This document shows positions 18,331-25,711 of a DNA stretch of 41,127 nucleotides, piece by piece. The position numbers and the translations under genes were made by a program. The stretch spans positions 1 to 41,127 of the forward strand of contig CADCVR010000084.1 of the NCBI GenBank assembly GCA_902806205.1, given 5' to 3'. Origin of the DNA: an uncultured Solirubrobacteraceae bacterium. GTDB lineage: Bacteria > Actinomycetota > Thermoleophilia > Solirubrobacterales > Solirubrobacteraceae. Position 1 is the first letter of the stretch. Each line of letters starts with the position of its first letter. The notes below the pieces were generated by a model, which worked only from the letters and a program-made list of their open reading frames with translations, had not been told where the DNA came from and made no database searches.

Positions 18331-19833
18331 GTGCAGCTCGCCGTGATCGACCTCGGGTCGAACTCCTTCCGGCTCGTCGTGTTCACCGCCAGCCCACAGC
18401 GATGGAGGCGCACGGACGAGATCTACGAGGCCGTCCGCATCGGCGAGGGCCTCGCGGCCACGGGGAAGCTCGGCGAGGCGCCCATGGAGCGCGCGCTGTC
18501 GACGCTCGACGTCTTCGCCCACTTCTGCAAGGCGGCCGGAGTCGGCGTGGACGACATCGACGCCGTCGCGACGAGCGCGATCCGCGACGCAGGCAACTCC
18601 GAGGCGTTCCTCACCCGGGCGCGAGACCGGACCGGCCTGCCGATCCGCGTGCTCTCGCGTGAGCAGGAGGCCCACTACGGCTTCCTGGCCGCGATCAACT
18701 CCACGACCCTCGGCGACGGCTGCGTCCTCGACCTCGGCGGCGGCTCGATGCAGCTCGTGCAAGTCGCCCGGCGCCGCGAGGTCGAGTCGGGATCGTGGCG
18801 CCTCGGCGCCGTGCGGATGACCGAGCGCTTCCTCCCCGGCGACGGGCCAGCCTCCAAGAAGCAGCTCGAGAAGCTCCGCGCGCACGCGACGGACAAGCTC
18901 GCCCGCGCGCCCTGGCTGGCCGACTGCGGCCCGCGACTGGTCGGCGTCGGCGGCACGGTCCGCAACCTGGCCAACGCGGTGCAGCGGGCGGCCGGGCTGC
19001 CCTCGCTGGGGGTCCAGGGCCAGTCCGTGAGCACGGCAGCGCTCGACGAGCTCATCGGCCGGCTGGCCGCACTGCCACCGGGGGAGCGCGCCAAGATCTC
19101 CGGCATCAAGCCCGCGCGCGCCGACCTGATCCTCGCGGGCGCGGTCGTCATCCGGGCCACGATGCAGGCCGGGGGGTTCGAGAAGCTGGAGGCGACCGAG
19201 GCCGGCCTGCGCGAGGGCGTCTTCTTCGCCCGCCACCTCGAGCGCTCGGGTGGGCTCTTCGACGACGTCCGCCGCCGGTCCGTGCTCACCCTGGCGGGCC
19301 AGTACTCCGTCGACGTCGCCCACACCGAGCACGTCGCGCGGCTGGCCCTCGGGCTCTTCGACGAGACGGCCGCCGCCGGGCTGCACGCGGGCGACGCGCG
19401 CGAGCGCGAGCTGCTGTGGGCGGCGAGCGTTCTGCACGACATCGGCATGAGCGTGGACTACGACGACCACCACAAGCACTCGCGCTACCTCATCCTCAGC
19501 GCGGGGCTGCCGGGCTTCACGCCCACCGAGGTCGCGCTCGTCGCCCAGGCCGCGCGGTACCACCGCAAGGGCATGCCCGACCCCGGCCCGCTCGCGGCGC
19601 TGCTGACCAAGAGCGACCTCGGCCGCCTGAACCGCATGGCGGTGTTGCTGCGCCTGGCCGAGGATCTGGAGCGCTCGCGCGACCAGTCCGTCCGCGAAGC
19701 GCACCTGCGCGTCAACGGGCAGTCCGCGACGCTCTCACTCGTCTCCGACGACGACACCGCTGTCCCCCGCTGGGCGGCGCGCCGGGAGGTCGAGCTCTTC
19801 CATCGCGCGTTCGGACGGACGCTGGAGGTCTGA
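18331..19833 (+). CDS. ppx: Ppx/GppA exopolyphosphatase-family protein
   Basis: A 500-residue protein of the ASKHA fold hydrolysing terminal phosphates from polyphosphate or pppGpp. The phosphate-1 loop AVIDLGSNSFRL, CVLDLGGGSMQL and LVGVGGTVRNLA are typical. The C-terminal part (about 310-500) is an HD-type domain with VLHDIGMSVDYDDHHKHS. TACGAT at 18318-18323 precedes GTG 18331 by seven bases, so that start is chosen over ATG 18322, which overlaps the box. Choosing between exopolyphosphatase and pppGpp phosphatase is not possible by eye. The candidate retron RNA begins 26 bases after the stop. Confidence 0.9.
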   Translation: MQLAVIDLGSNSFRLVVFTASPQRWRRTDEIYEAVRIGEGLAATGKLGEAPMERALSTLDVFAHFCKAAGVGVDDIDAVATSAIRDAGNSEAFLTRARDRTGLPIRVLSREQEAHYGFLAAINSTTLGDGCVLDLGGGSMQLVQVARRREVESGSWRLGAVRMTERFLPGDGPASKKQLEKLRAHATDKLARAPWLADCGPRLVGVGGTVRNLANAVQRAAGLPSLGVQGQSVSTAALDELIGRLAALPPGERAKISGIKPARADLILAGAVVIRATMQAGGFEKLEATEAGLREGVFFARHLERSGGLFDDVRRRSVLTLAGQYSVDVAHTEHVARLALGLFDETAAAGLHAGDARERELLWAASVLHDIGMSVDYDDHHKHSRYLILSAGLPGFTPTEVALVAQAARYHRKGMPDPGPLAALLTKSDLGRLNRMAVLLRLAEDLERSRDQSVREAHLRVNGQSATLSLVSDDDTAVPRWAARREVELFHRAFGRTLEV

Positions 19834-19845
19834 GCGCCGCGGGCG

Positions 19846-19851
19846 TAGGCT
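19846..19851 (+). promoter_or_regulatory. -10 box for the candidate retron RNA
   Basis: TAGGCT ends seven bases before position 19859, where the long terminal stem of the candidate retron RNA begins. The spacing places the transcription start right at the 5' base of that stem. No convincing -35 element was seen. Confidence 0.5.
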
Positions 19852-19858
19852 ACCCAGC

Positions 19859-20027
19859 GCGACGGCGCAGCCTGAGCCGGCACAGCGCGCCGCCCGCGGC
19901 GCGCCGCCGCTCCGGGGTACCCCCGGGGGAACGCCCAGGACCACCACAGTGCACCGCGTGCCCGACCCCGCAGCACGCGGCGGGACGGGGCACGCACGAC
20001 GACAGAACCGTCGGGCTGCGTCGTCGC
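19859..20027 (+). ncRNA. Candidate retron msr-msd RNA
   Basis: A structured 169-base RNA just upstream of the reverse transcriptase gene. Its ends pair without a mismatch: 19859-19875 with 20011-20027, 17 pairs including two G-U, as expected for the a1/a2 stem. The base following a1 is G19876 within an AGC trinucleotide, the expected branching guanosine context. Inside are hairpins at 19885-19904 (nine self-complementary pairs, GCGCGCCGC arm) and 19912-19926, an msr-like region. A longer stem at 19949-19997 follows, with CGTGCCC pairing GGGCACG, which would be the msd part. Stem pairing is seen directly; the assignment to msr and msd is inference. Expected msDNA is roughly 50-70 nt. Confidence 0.65.
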
Positions 20028-20083
20028 CGACCCCCATGAGCCCCGCCGCCATCACCCCCGCCGCCGCCTCGTCGGGCTGAGGC

Positions 20084-21532
20084 GTGTACCCCCCCGGGAC
20101 CCGCATCACGATCGGCCGCGCCCTCGCCGGGGCGTTCCTCGCCGGCGGCTGGGACGAGGACGCGCTGACCCGGCGCGGAGCGGGCGTGTTCGCACCCCCG
20201 CCGCCGCCGTGGCTGCCCTCGGTCGTCCGCGCCGTCCTGCGCGTGCACCACCGCCCGCCGCTCGACGCGCCGCGCGAGCTCGCCGAGCTCATCGCCGGCA
20301 CGCTCGAGCAACTGCGGCCCGTGTCCGCTCCGGTGCCACGCGTCGTCCGGCAGCGCGTGTTCACGCCGGCGATGGGACGCCGGCGCTTCGGGGTGCCCGA
20401 GCTGGCGAGTCCGGCGGACCTCGCGGCCCTGCTCGGTGTCTCGAGCGGAACGCTCGCGTGGCTGGCCGACGTGCGCTCGCTGGAGCGGCGCGCCGGCGAC
20501 GAGCGGCTGCGCAACTACCGCTACACCTGGATCACGCGGACGAGCGCGGCGCCGGCCGCAGGGCGGACACCGTCGCGCGTGCGCGTGATCGAGCGGCCGA
20601 AGGCGCGGCTCAAGGCGGCGCAGCGCTGCCTCCTCCGCGAGGTGCTCATGGGCATCCCGGCGCATCCCGCGGCGCACGGCTTCGTCCCGGGCCGGTCGGC
20701 CACGACCCACGCCGCGCTGCACGCGGGGCGTCGCATCGTGCTGCGCTTCGACGTCGAGGACTTCTTCGCGGCGGTCACCGCGGGCCGCGTGTGGGCGGTC
20801 TTCCGCGCCGTGGGCTACCCCGAGGCCGTCGCCCACGCGCTGACGGGCCTGTGCACCAACGTCGTACCCGGGCACGAGTGGGCCGCCGTCCCCCGCGTGT
20901 CCGTCGACGGACCACCCGCTCTCCCCGGCGCTCGGCAGGAACCCTCCGGGACGGACGGGCGGTCCCCGGCCCGCGCGGCCACGCTCGCGGCGATCAACGC
21001 GCACCATCGTCTCGGCCGGCGGCTGGCCACGCCGCATCTGCCCCAGGGCGCGCCGACCTCCCCGGCCCTCGCCAACCTCGTCGCCCACCGGCTGGACCGG
21101 CGCCTGGCGGGCCTCGCGCGGAGCATCGGCGCAACGTACTCGCGCTACGCCGACGACCTCGTGCTCTCGGGTGACCGCGAACTCCAACGGCGCGTGGCCG
21201 CCACCCGCGCGGCAGTCGCGACGATCGTCACCGACGAAGGCTTCGTCCTGCACCCGGACAAGTCACAGCTCATGCACCGCGCGGGCCGCCAGCGCGTCTG
21301 CGGCATGGTCGTCAACGTGTCGCCCAACCTCGCCCGGGACGAGTTCGACCGCCTCCGCGCCGTACTCCACGACGCCGCGATCCACAGCCCCGAGCACGCC
21401 AACCGCGCGGGGCTGCCGAACTTCCGCGCGCACCTCACGGGCCGCGTCGCCTGGGCGGCATCGCTCAACCCGGCGCGCGGTGCGCGGCTGCGGGCGCAGC
21501 TCGCGGCGATCGACTGGGACCTTGCGGGCTGA
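20084..21532 (+). CDS. Retron-type reverse transcriptase
   Basis: A 482-residue RNA-dependent DNA polymerase. Palm motifs are clear: FDVEDFF (about 222-228), LPQGAPTSPALANL (319 onward) and SRYADDLVLSG with YADD at 355-358; HGFVPGRSATTHA is the typical retron fingers motif. The Y-region signature usually read as VTG is VCG (405-407) in RQRVCGMVVN. The N-terminal about 150 residues hold a helix-turn-helix-like part (LASPADLAALLGVSSGTLAWL) as in myxobacterial and actinobacterial single-gene retrons. A stop codon two codons upstream fixes GTG 20084 as the earliest start. No HNH maturase domain (group II intron) or spike-like DGR feature is present. No obvious effector gene adjoins it. Confidence 0.88.
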   Translation: MYPPGTRITIGRALAGAFLAGGWDEDALTRRGAGVFAPPPPPWLPSVVRAVLRVHHRPPLDAPRELAELIAGTLEQLRPVSAPVPRVVRQRVFTPAMGRRRFGVPELASPADLAALLGVSSGTLAWLADVRSLERRAGDERLRNYRYTWITRTSAAPAAGRTPSRVRVIERPKARLKAAQRCLLREVLMGIPAHPAAHGFVPGRSATTHAALHAGRRIVLRFDVEDFFAAVTAGRVWAVFRAVGYPEAVAHALTGLCTNVVPGHEWAAVPRVSVDGPPALPGARQEPSGTDGRSPARAATLAAINAHHRLGRRLATPHLPQGAPTSPALANLVAHRLDRRLAGLARSIGATYSRYADDLVLSGDRELQRRVAATRAAVATIVTDEGFVLHPDKSQLMHRAGRQRVCGMVVNVSPNLARDEFDRLRAVLHDAAIHSPEHANRAGLPNFRAHLTGRVAWAASLNPARGARLRAQLAAIDWDLAG

Positions 21533-21542
21533 CGCCTCGATC

Positions 21543-21567
21543 CGCGGATTAGCCCGGCGTATCCGCG
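21543..21567. terminator. Hairpin after the reverse transcriptase
   Basis: CGCGGAT (21543-21549) pairs with ATCCGCG (21561-21567) across an 11-base loop. It lies in the gap between the convergent reverse transcriptase and the small gene ending at 21605. Confidence 0.45.
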
Positions 21568-21604
21568 CTGATCGGTAGACCGGGCCGGTGCGGCGCTCAG
21601 CCCG

Positions 21605-21847
21605 TCATTGGTTCCACTTGTCCGCGGTCTTCTTGCCGTGGCCGGAGTTCTTGTCGCGCACGGAGAACGTGTCCTGTGACGACCGGTCGTTCGTCTGGAG
21701 GCCGGGCTGCGCCGCGCCGGTCGCGTCGAGCGTGACCTTGCCGGCGGCGTCGGGAGCACCCGGGTCCGGGGCCTCCGACGCGTCCTGGGCGGCCGCCTTC
21801 TTGCGCTCGACGGCCTCGGCGAAGCGCTCCTGCTGTTGCTTGTCCAT
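21605..21847 (-). CDS. Small hydrophilic protein
   Basis: An 80-residue protein, start supported by AGGAG close upstream of ATG 21847. It begins with a helix-forming QQQERFAEAVERKKAAAQ and ends in a Gly/Ser/Lys segment (DKNSGHGKKTADKWNQ). The layout recalls small actinobacterial DUF5302-like proteins, but I cannot confirm that family. Likely cytoplasmic and partly disordered. It converges on the reverse transcriptase gene, so it is an unlikely retron effector. Confidence 0.6.
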   Translation of the reverse strand: MDKQQQERFAEAVERKKAAAQDASEAPDPGAPDAAGKVTLDATGAAQPGLQTNDRSSQDTFSVRDKNSGHGKKTADKWNQ

Positions 21848-21874
21848 GGTCTCCTGGTTCCCGGGGCGGCGACG

Positions 21875-22213
21875 TCAGTACCGCGGCCCCGCCGGCGGCT
21901 GGTCGTCCTCGCGCGGTCCGCCGGGGCCTACGGGGACGACGAGCGGCTCAGCCGGGCCCGAGATGGCCTCGCTCTCCTCGATGTCGAGCTCGGGCGGCTC
22001 CATGCCGTCGCAGATCAGGCGGAAGGACCCGGTGCCCACGCGGCCGTCGCCCTCGAGCACGAGGCCGGCGATCGTGTCGCCCTCCTCCCACTGCATCCGC
22101 TCGAGCTCGAACGGGTTCATCCGCACCGTGTGGGGCGGGAACGGGCAGTTCTTGTTGTGCTGCTCCTTGGCCTTGACGATGGCCCCGAAGTTCTTGCCCT
22201 CTGCACTCGCCAT
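21875..22213 (-). CDS. Hypothetical protein
   Basis: A 112-residue protein of unknown function, acidic and Pro-rich at its C-terminus. Notable segments are NCPFPPHTVRMNPFELERM, with a single Cys-Pro, and GRVGTGSFRLICDGMEPPEL. A TAGGCT box (22225 to 22220, minus strand) ends six bases before the ATG, so the message is probably leaderless. It is divergent from the Nudix gene, which has a matching box on the other strand, making the 66-base gap a back-to-back promoter region. The next gene starts 28 bases after its stop. Confidence 0.65.
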   Translation of the reverse strand: MASAEGKNFGAIVKAKEQHNKNCPFPPHTVRMNPFELERMQWEEGDTIAGLVLEGDGRVGTGSFRLICDGMEPPELDIEESEAISGPAEPLVVPVGPGGPREDDQPPAGPRY

Positions 22214-22279
22214 GGCCGAAGCCTAAACCCACAAGGACCCGGCACCAAGGCACGACGGCCACTCGTAGCATGAGAGGCG

Positions 22280-22936
22280 ATGACCGCCCCTCCCGGCATC
22301 CTCGCGCGCGGCCCCTGGCCGCTGGAGGCCGTGGAGGCCCGCTGGTCGGAGGCCCACTACGAACCGCCGGCCGAGCGGGCCGCGGCGGCCGACGCCGCGA
22401 TCACGGCGCTCAAGGCGCGCGACTCACCCTCCCACGACGGCCTGAGCGCGCGCTTGATCGGCTTCGAGCAGACCGCCACGGGCCTGGTCATGGAGTTGCA
22501 GCCGGTTCGCTGGGCGCTGCGCCTGGTCGAGGGCGACGCCTCGGGCTCGATGGCCTCGCTCCTGGTCACCCGCGACGCGCAGGGCCGCTGGCTCGCCGGG
22601 CGCCGCGCGCGCTGGCTGAGCTCGTGGCCCGGACGCTGGGCGCTCGGCGCGGGCGGCGCCGTGGACGTCGGCGAGACGCCGGCCGACACGCTCACGCGCG
22701 AGCTCTGGGAGGAGTGGCAGGTCTCGGCCGAGCGTGCGCGCGGCGAGGCGCTCGTGCGCCTCCCGCACCAGATGGTGATGTTCGTCGGCCAGGCGTGGCT
22801 GCCGGACGGCGCGGAAGTCACACCGGACCACGAGCACGACGCCCACGCCTGGTGGCCGGCCGATCCCGCGGACTGGCCCGCCGAGGCCGACGAGCCACTG
22901 CGGCGCATGGCCGCGCTGCTCACCACGGACCGCTGA
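22280..22936 (+). CDS. Nudix hydrolase
   Basis: A 218-residue hydrolase of nucleoside-diphosphate-linked compounds. The Nudix box reads GAVDVGETPADTLTRELWEE, matching G-x5-E-x7-R-E-L-x-E-E, with Trp in place of the usual Gly after it. An N-terminal extension of about 90 residues precedes the core, so it is not the short MutT form; substrate unknown. TAGCAT at 22266-22271 lies eight bases before the ATG (leaderless). The DUF3817 gene follows after six bases, an operon. Confidence 0.85.
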   Translation: MTAPPGILARGPWPLEAVEARWSEAHYEPPAERAAAADAAITALKARDSPSHDGLSARLIGFEQTATGLVMELQPVRWALRLVEGDASGSMASLLVTRDAQGRWLAGRRARWLSSWPGRWALGAGGAVDVGETPADTLTRELWEEWQVSAERARGEALVRLPHQMVMFVGQAWLPDGAEVTPDHEHDAHAWWPADPADWPAEADEPLRRMAALLTTDR

Positions 22937-22942
22937 CGCTCC

Positions 22943-23242
22943 ATGCGCCTCAGCCGCGGCTTCGTCAAGTACGCCTCCTTCACGCACTCGGCCGTCTACC
23001 TCGTCCTGCTCGTCGCCTGGCTGGTGCCCGGACTCGCGCCGGTCGAGGCGGTGTTCGGCCTCGCGCACGGGCTGGGCTGGTTTGCGATGTGCGCCCTGGT
23101 CATCGCCGCGCTGAAGCTGCGCCTGGTCGACATCCGCCTCGCCGTCGCGGTGGCGGTCCTCGGCGCGGTGGGCCCGTTCATCGGCAGCGCGGAGTTCGTC
23201 CGCCAGGACCGCGCGAAGGTTGGCGCGCGGCCGGTCGAGTGA
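22943..23242 (+). CDS. DUF3817 small membrane protein
   Basis: A 99-residue integral membrane protein with three hydrophobic segments (about 17-33, 38-57 and 65-80). The opening FVKYASFTHSAVYLVLL and the middle GLAHGLGWFAM are typical of the DUF3817 family common in Actinomycetota. Function unknown. It follows the Nudix gene by six bases and is probably co-translated. Confidence 0.8.
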   Translation: MRLSRGFVKYASFTHSAVYLVLLVAWLVPGLAPVEAVFGLAHGLGWFAMCALVIAALKLRLVDIRLAVAVAVLGAVGPFIGSAEFVRQDRAKVGARPVE

Positions 23243-23258
23243 TCGCGGGAGGCGCGGC

Positions 23259-23264
23259 TACGAT
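23259..23264 (+). promoter_or_regulatory. -10 box upstream of the galactose-oxidase-like gene
   Basis: TACGAT lies 90 bases before ATG 23355. In contrast to most genes here, this promoter would give a long leader, and the gene has a purine-rich AGGGGA site before the ATG. Confidence 0.4.
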
Positions 23265-23354
23265 CTGACACCACGTCAGCACGGGCAGCCGCAGCGACAG
23301 GCACAGCCGTACCGACACGCACAAGCCCGAACAGCGACGAGTCAGGGGACCTTC

Positions 23355-25658
23355 ATGAAGCACCTACGGGCCGACGCCCGCCGAGCCCGCGGCATGGCCG
23401 CAGCCGGCGCGGCAGCATTCATCTTCGCCTCACCGGCCGCCGCGCCGGCCGACACGGCGCCGCACTCCGGCCAGCCCAAGGCAGGCGAGGCGAACGTGCT
23501 CACCAAGCTGCTCGCGCCGCGGATCGCGCCCACCTCGGGCCGACCCGAGGACGACGGCGCCTTCGCGCCGCCGATGACCGAGCCGAACATCGGCGACCGG
23601 CAGACCGACGCGAAGTGCCTCGAGGCTGCCGATCCGAGCGGGCTCAAGCGCTGCAAGCCGGCCGCGGGCTCGAACGTGCTGCTGCCCAACGGCAAGCTTC
23701 TCTACTGGAACAACCTGGGCGGCACGGAGAACGTCAACTTCTCGATCGTCGGCGAGTACGGCACGGTCTCGACCAACGACGAGGCGCGTGTCCTCGACCT
23801 CGGCGCGGGCAACGCCAAGCCAGCCTGGGCGCTGCCCTCGCCCGTCGACGGCGGCGCCAACCCGAACGGCGAACGCGCGAGCGAGCCGCTGATCCCCGGT
23901 GGCGAGACGACCGAGACGTTCAACGACGGTGCGCTCTTCGGATCCCACCAGTCCTTCCTGCCCGACGGCAGGGTCCTCATCCAGGGCGGCACGGATTACT
24001 CGCTCGACCCCGGCGTCAACGGCCTGCCCCTCGGCGTCGTCGAGCTCTCGGGCCTGAGGGCGACGCGGATCTTCGACCCGAAGACGAACACCTTCACCCG
24101 GACGGGCGACACGAACAAGGGCCGCTGGTACCCCACTCAGGTGTCGCTCGGCAACGGCCAGACGCTCGTGTTCGGCGGCGTCGGCAAGCTGCTCAAACCG
24201 ATCTACAAGGAGGACCTCACGCAGTCCGGGCAGAACGTGCTGACGACGGAGCGCTACGACCCGGCGACGGGCAAGTGGACCGACGAGGGCACCCGAGCCA
24301 AGCAGGATCTGCCGCTCTACCCGCGGATGCACCTGCTTCCCAACGGGAAGGTCTTCTTCAACGCGTCGGGCCAGTCGTTCAACCCGAACGGCCAGAGCCT
24401 CGGCCAGGCCGGCTGGATCAATCAGAAGATCTACGACCCGAGGGCGAGGAGCTGGCGGGACGTCGGCATCCCCGGCCTCACCGACGCGAAGGGCGCGCCG
24501 TCGTTGTTCCCGGGATTCCGCGGCTCGATGAGCTCGACGATGATGCCGCTCGAGCCGGACCAGGACGGCAACTACACCAAGGCGAGCTTCCTCACCGCGG
24601 GCGGCGTCCTCGCCCTGTCGCCGGGCTCCTACATCCCGGTCGCGGACTCCCGCATCACGACGGTCGACACGAGCCAGAAGCGGGAGCGGACCGAGACGCG
24701 CACCACGGGCCCGCTTGCCGGTACACGCTGGTTCGGCCAGCAGGTGTTGCTGCCCACGGGCGACGTGATGCAGTTCTCGGGTGGCGACAAGGACGAGGTC
24801 GTCGGGCCGGGCACCGAGTTCCCGCGCCAGCAGGCCGAGATCTTCGACCCCAAGACGGAGAAGTGGAGCCCGGCCGCCGTCGCCGCGCGGCCCCGCACGT
24901 ACCACAACACGGGTGTGCTGCTGCCCTCCGGCGAGGTGCTCATCGGCGGCCACGCGACGATCTCGACGCTCTACCTGAACAACACGACGCTGCCGGGGGG
25001 CTTCGCGCCGCACGACGGCCGTGACCCGAGCTTCGAGGTCTACAAGCCGCCGTACCTGTTCCGCGGCAAGCGCCCCGTCATCCAGCAGGCCGGCGGCAGC
25101 ATGGGCTACGGGGACACGTTCGACGTCAAGCTCGCTCCCGGCACCAGCGCCGAGGAGATCGACAGCGTGCGCCTCGTGCGCAACACGGCGATCACCCACG
25201 TCATCGACGCCGACCAGCGCCAGGTGGTGCTCCCCGTGGTCAAGCGTGCGGGCCAGACGCTCACGGTGAAGTCCCCGCCCACCGGCGACGTGGCCCCGGC
25301 CGGCCCGTACATGCTGTTCGTCAACGGCAAGAGCGACAAGGGTGCGGTGCCCTCCGAGGCCAAGCTGCTGATGGTCGGCGGCTCGTCGGCGGCGATCGCC
25401 AAGCAGTGCGTGAGCCGCCGCGCCTTCACGGTACACGTCAAGCGCCGCTTCAGGAACAAGCTGCGCTCGGCGGTTGTAACCCTCAACGGCAAGCGCGTCC
25501 ACTCGCTGAAGGGCCGCCGCTCGAGCGCCCCGATCACGCTCAAGGGGCTGCCCAAGGGCGTCGTCACCGTGCGCATCACGATGCGCACGAAGAGCGGCAA
25601 GAAGGTCGTCGACGAGCGTCGTTACCGCACCTGCGCGCCCAAGCGCAAGCGCCGTTAG
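23355..25658 (+). CDS. Secreted galactose-oxidase/glyoxal-oxidase-like protein
   Basis: A 767-residue exported protein with a signal peptide (cleavage about residue 32), a kelch beta-propeller, and a DUF1929-type C-terminal immunoglobulin-like domain as in AA5 copper radical oxidases. Copper-ligand positions are all present: Tyr259 in GRWYPTQV, Tyr516-His517 in RTYHNTG and His615 in ITHVIDADQRQ. The cysteine that normally cross-links to the ligand tyrosine is replaced by Gly196 (LFGSHQSFLPDG where relatives have an FC motif), so the radical cofactor should not form. After about residue 690 comes a basic tail module ending RRYRTCAPKRKRR with two cysteines. Oxidase activity is therefore doubtful; it may be a binding protein or an unusual enzyme. 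Confidence 0.82.
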   Translation: MKHLRADARRARGMAAAGAAAFIFASPAAAPADTAPHSGQPKAGEANVLTKLLAPRIAPTSGRPEDDGAFAPPMTEPNIGDRQTDAKCLEAADPSGLKRCKPAAGSNVLLPNGKLLYWNNLGGTENVNFSIVGEYGTVSTNDEARVLDLGAGNAKPAWALPSPVDGGANPNGERASEPLIPGGETTETFNDGALFGSHQSFLPDGRVLIQGGTDYSLDPGVNGLPLGVVELSGLRATRIFDPKTNTFTRTGDTNKGRWYPTQVSLGNGQTLVFGGVGKLLKPIYKEDLTQSGQNVLTTERYDPATGKWTDEGTRAKQDLPLYPRMHLLPNGKVFFNASGQSFNPNGQSLGQAGWINQKIYDPRARSWRDVGIPGLTDAKGAPSLFPGFRGSMSSTMMPLEPDQDGNYTKASFLTAGGVLALSPGSYIPVADSRITTVDTSQKRERTETRTTGPLAGTRWFGQQVLLPTGDVMQFSGGDKDEVVGPGTEFPRQQAEIFDPKTEKWSPAAVAARPRTYHNTGVLLPSGEVLIGGHATISTLYLNNTTLPGGFAPHDGRDPSFEVYKPPYLFRGKRPVIQQAGGSMGYGDTFDVKLAPGTSAEEIDSVRLVRNTAITHVIDADQRQVVLPVVKRAGQTLTVKSPPTGDVAPAGPYMLFVNGKSDKGAVPSEAKLLMVGGSSAAIAKQCVSRRAFTVHVKRRFRNKLRSAVVTLNGKRVHSLKGRRSSAPITLKGLPKGVVTVRITMRTKSGKKVVDERRYRTCAPKRKRR

Positions 25659-25672
25659 GGGAGCACGACCGG

Positions 25673-25699
25673 GCGCGGCTCCGGGCTCCGGAGCCGCGC
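25673..25699 (+). terminator. Perfect 12-bp hairpin before kgd
   Basis: GCGCGGCTCCGG pairs perfectly with CCGGAGCCGCGC around a three-base loop, 14 bases after the oxidase-like stop. It probably terminates that transcript. It ends directly before the -10 box of the next gene, so it overlaps the -35 position of that promoter. Confidence 0.7.
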
Positions 25700-25705
25700 T
25701 ACAGT
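25700..25705 (+). promoter_or_regulatory. -10 box of kgd
   Basis: TACAGT ends six bases before ATG 25712, so the kgd message should begin at or next to the start codon. The box abuts the preceding terminator hairpin. Confidence 0.5.
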
Positions 25706-25711
25706 CGATCG

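Noticed and set aside
20084-21532. Group II intron or diversity-generating element as explanation for the reverse transcriptase
   Set aside because: No maturase or HNH domain, no intron-like ribozyme domain V downstream, and no template/variable repeat pair or target gene was seen; the retron-like RNA is a better fit.
23430-25502. Long minus-strand frame opposite the oxidase-like gene
   Set aside because: Shadow of a well-supported secreted protein; translation has no domain-like features.
25406-25711. N-terminal extension of the E2-E1 fusion into the preceding gene
   Set aside because: It would overlap the oxidase-like coding region, contain the terminator hairpin, and precede the normal lipoyl-domain start.
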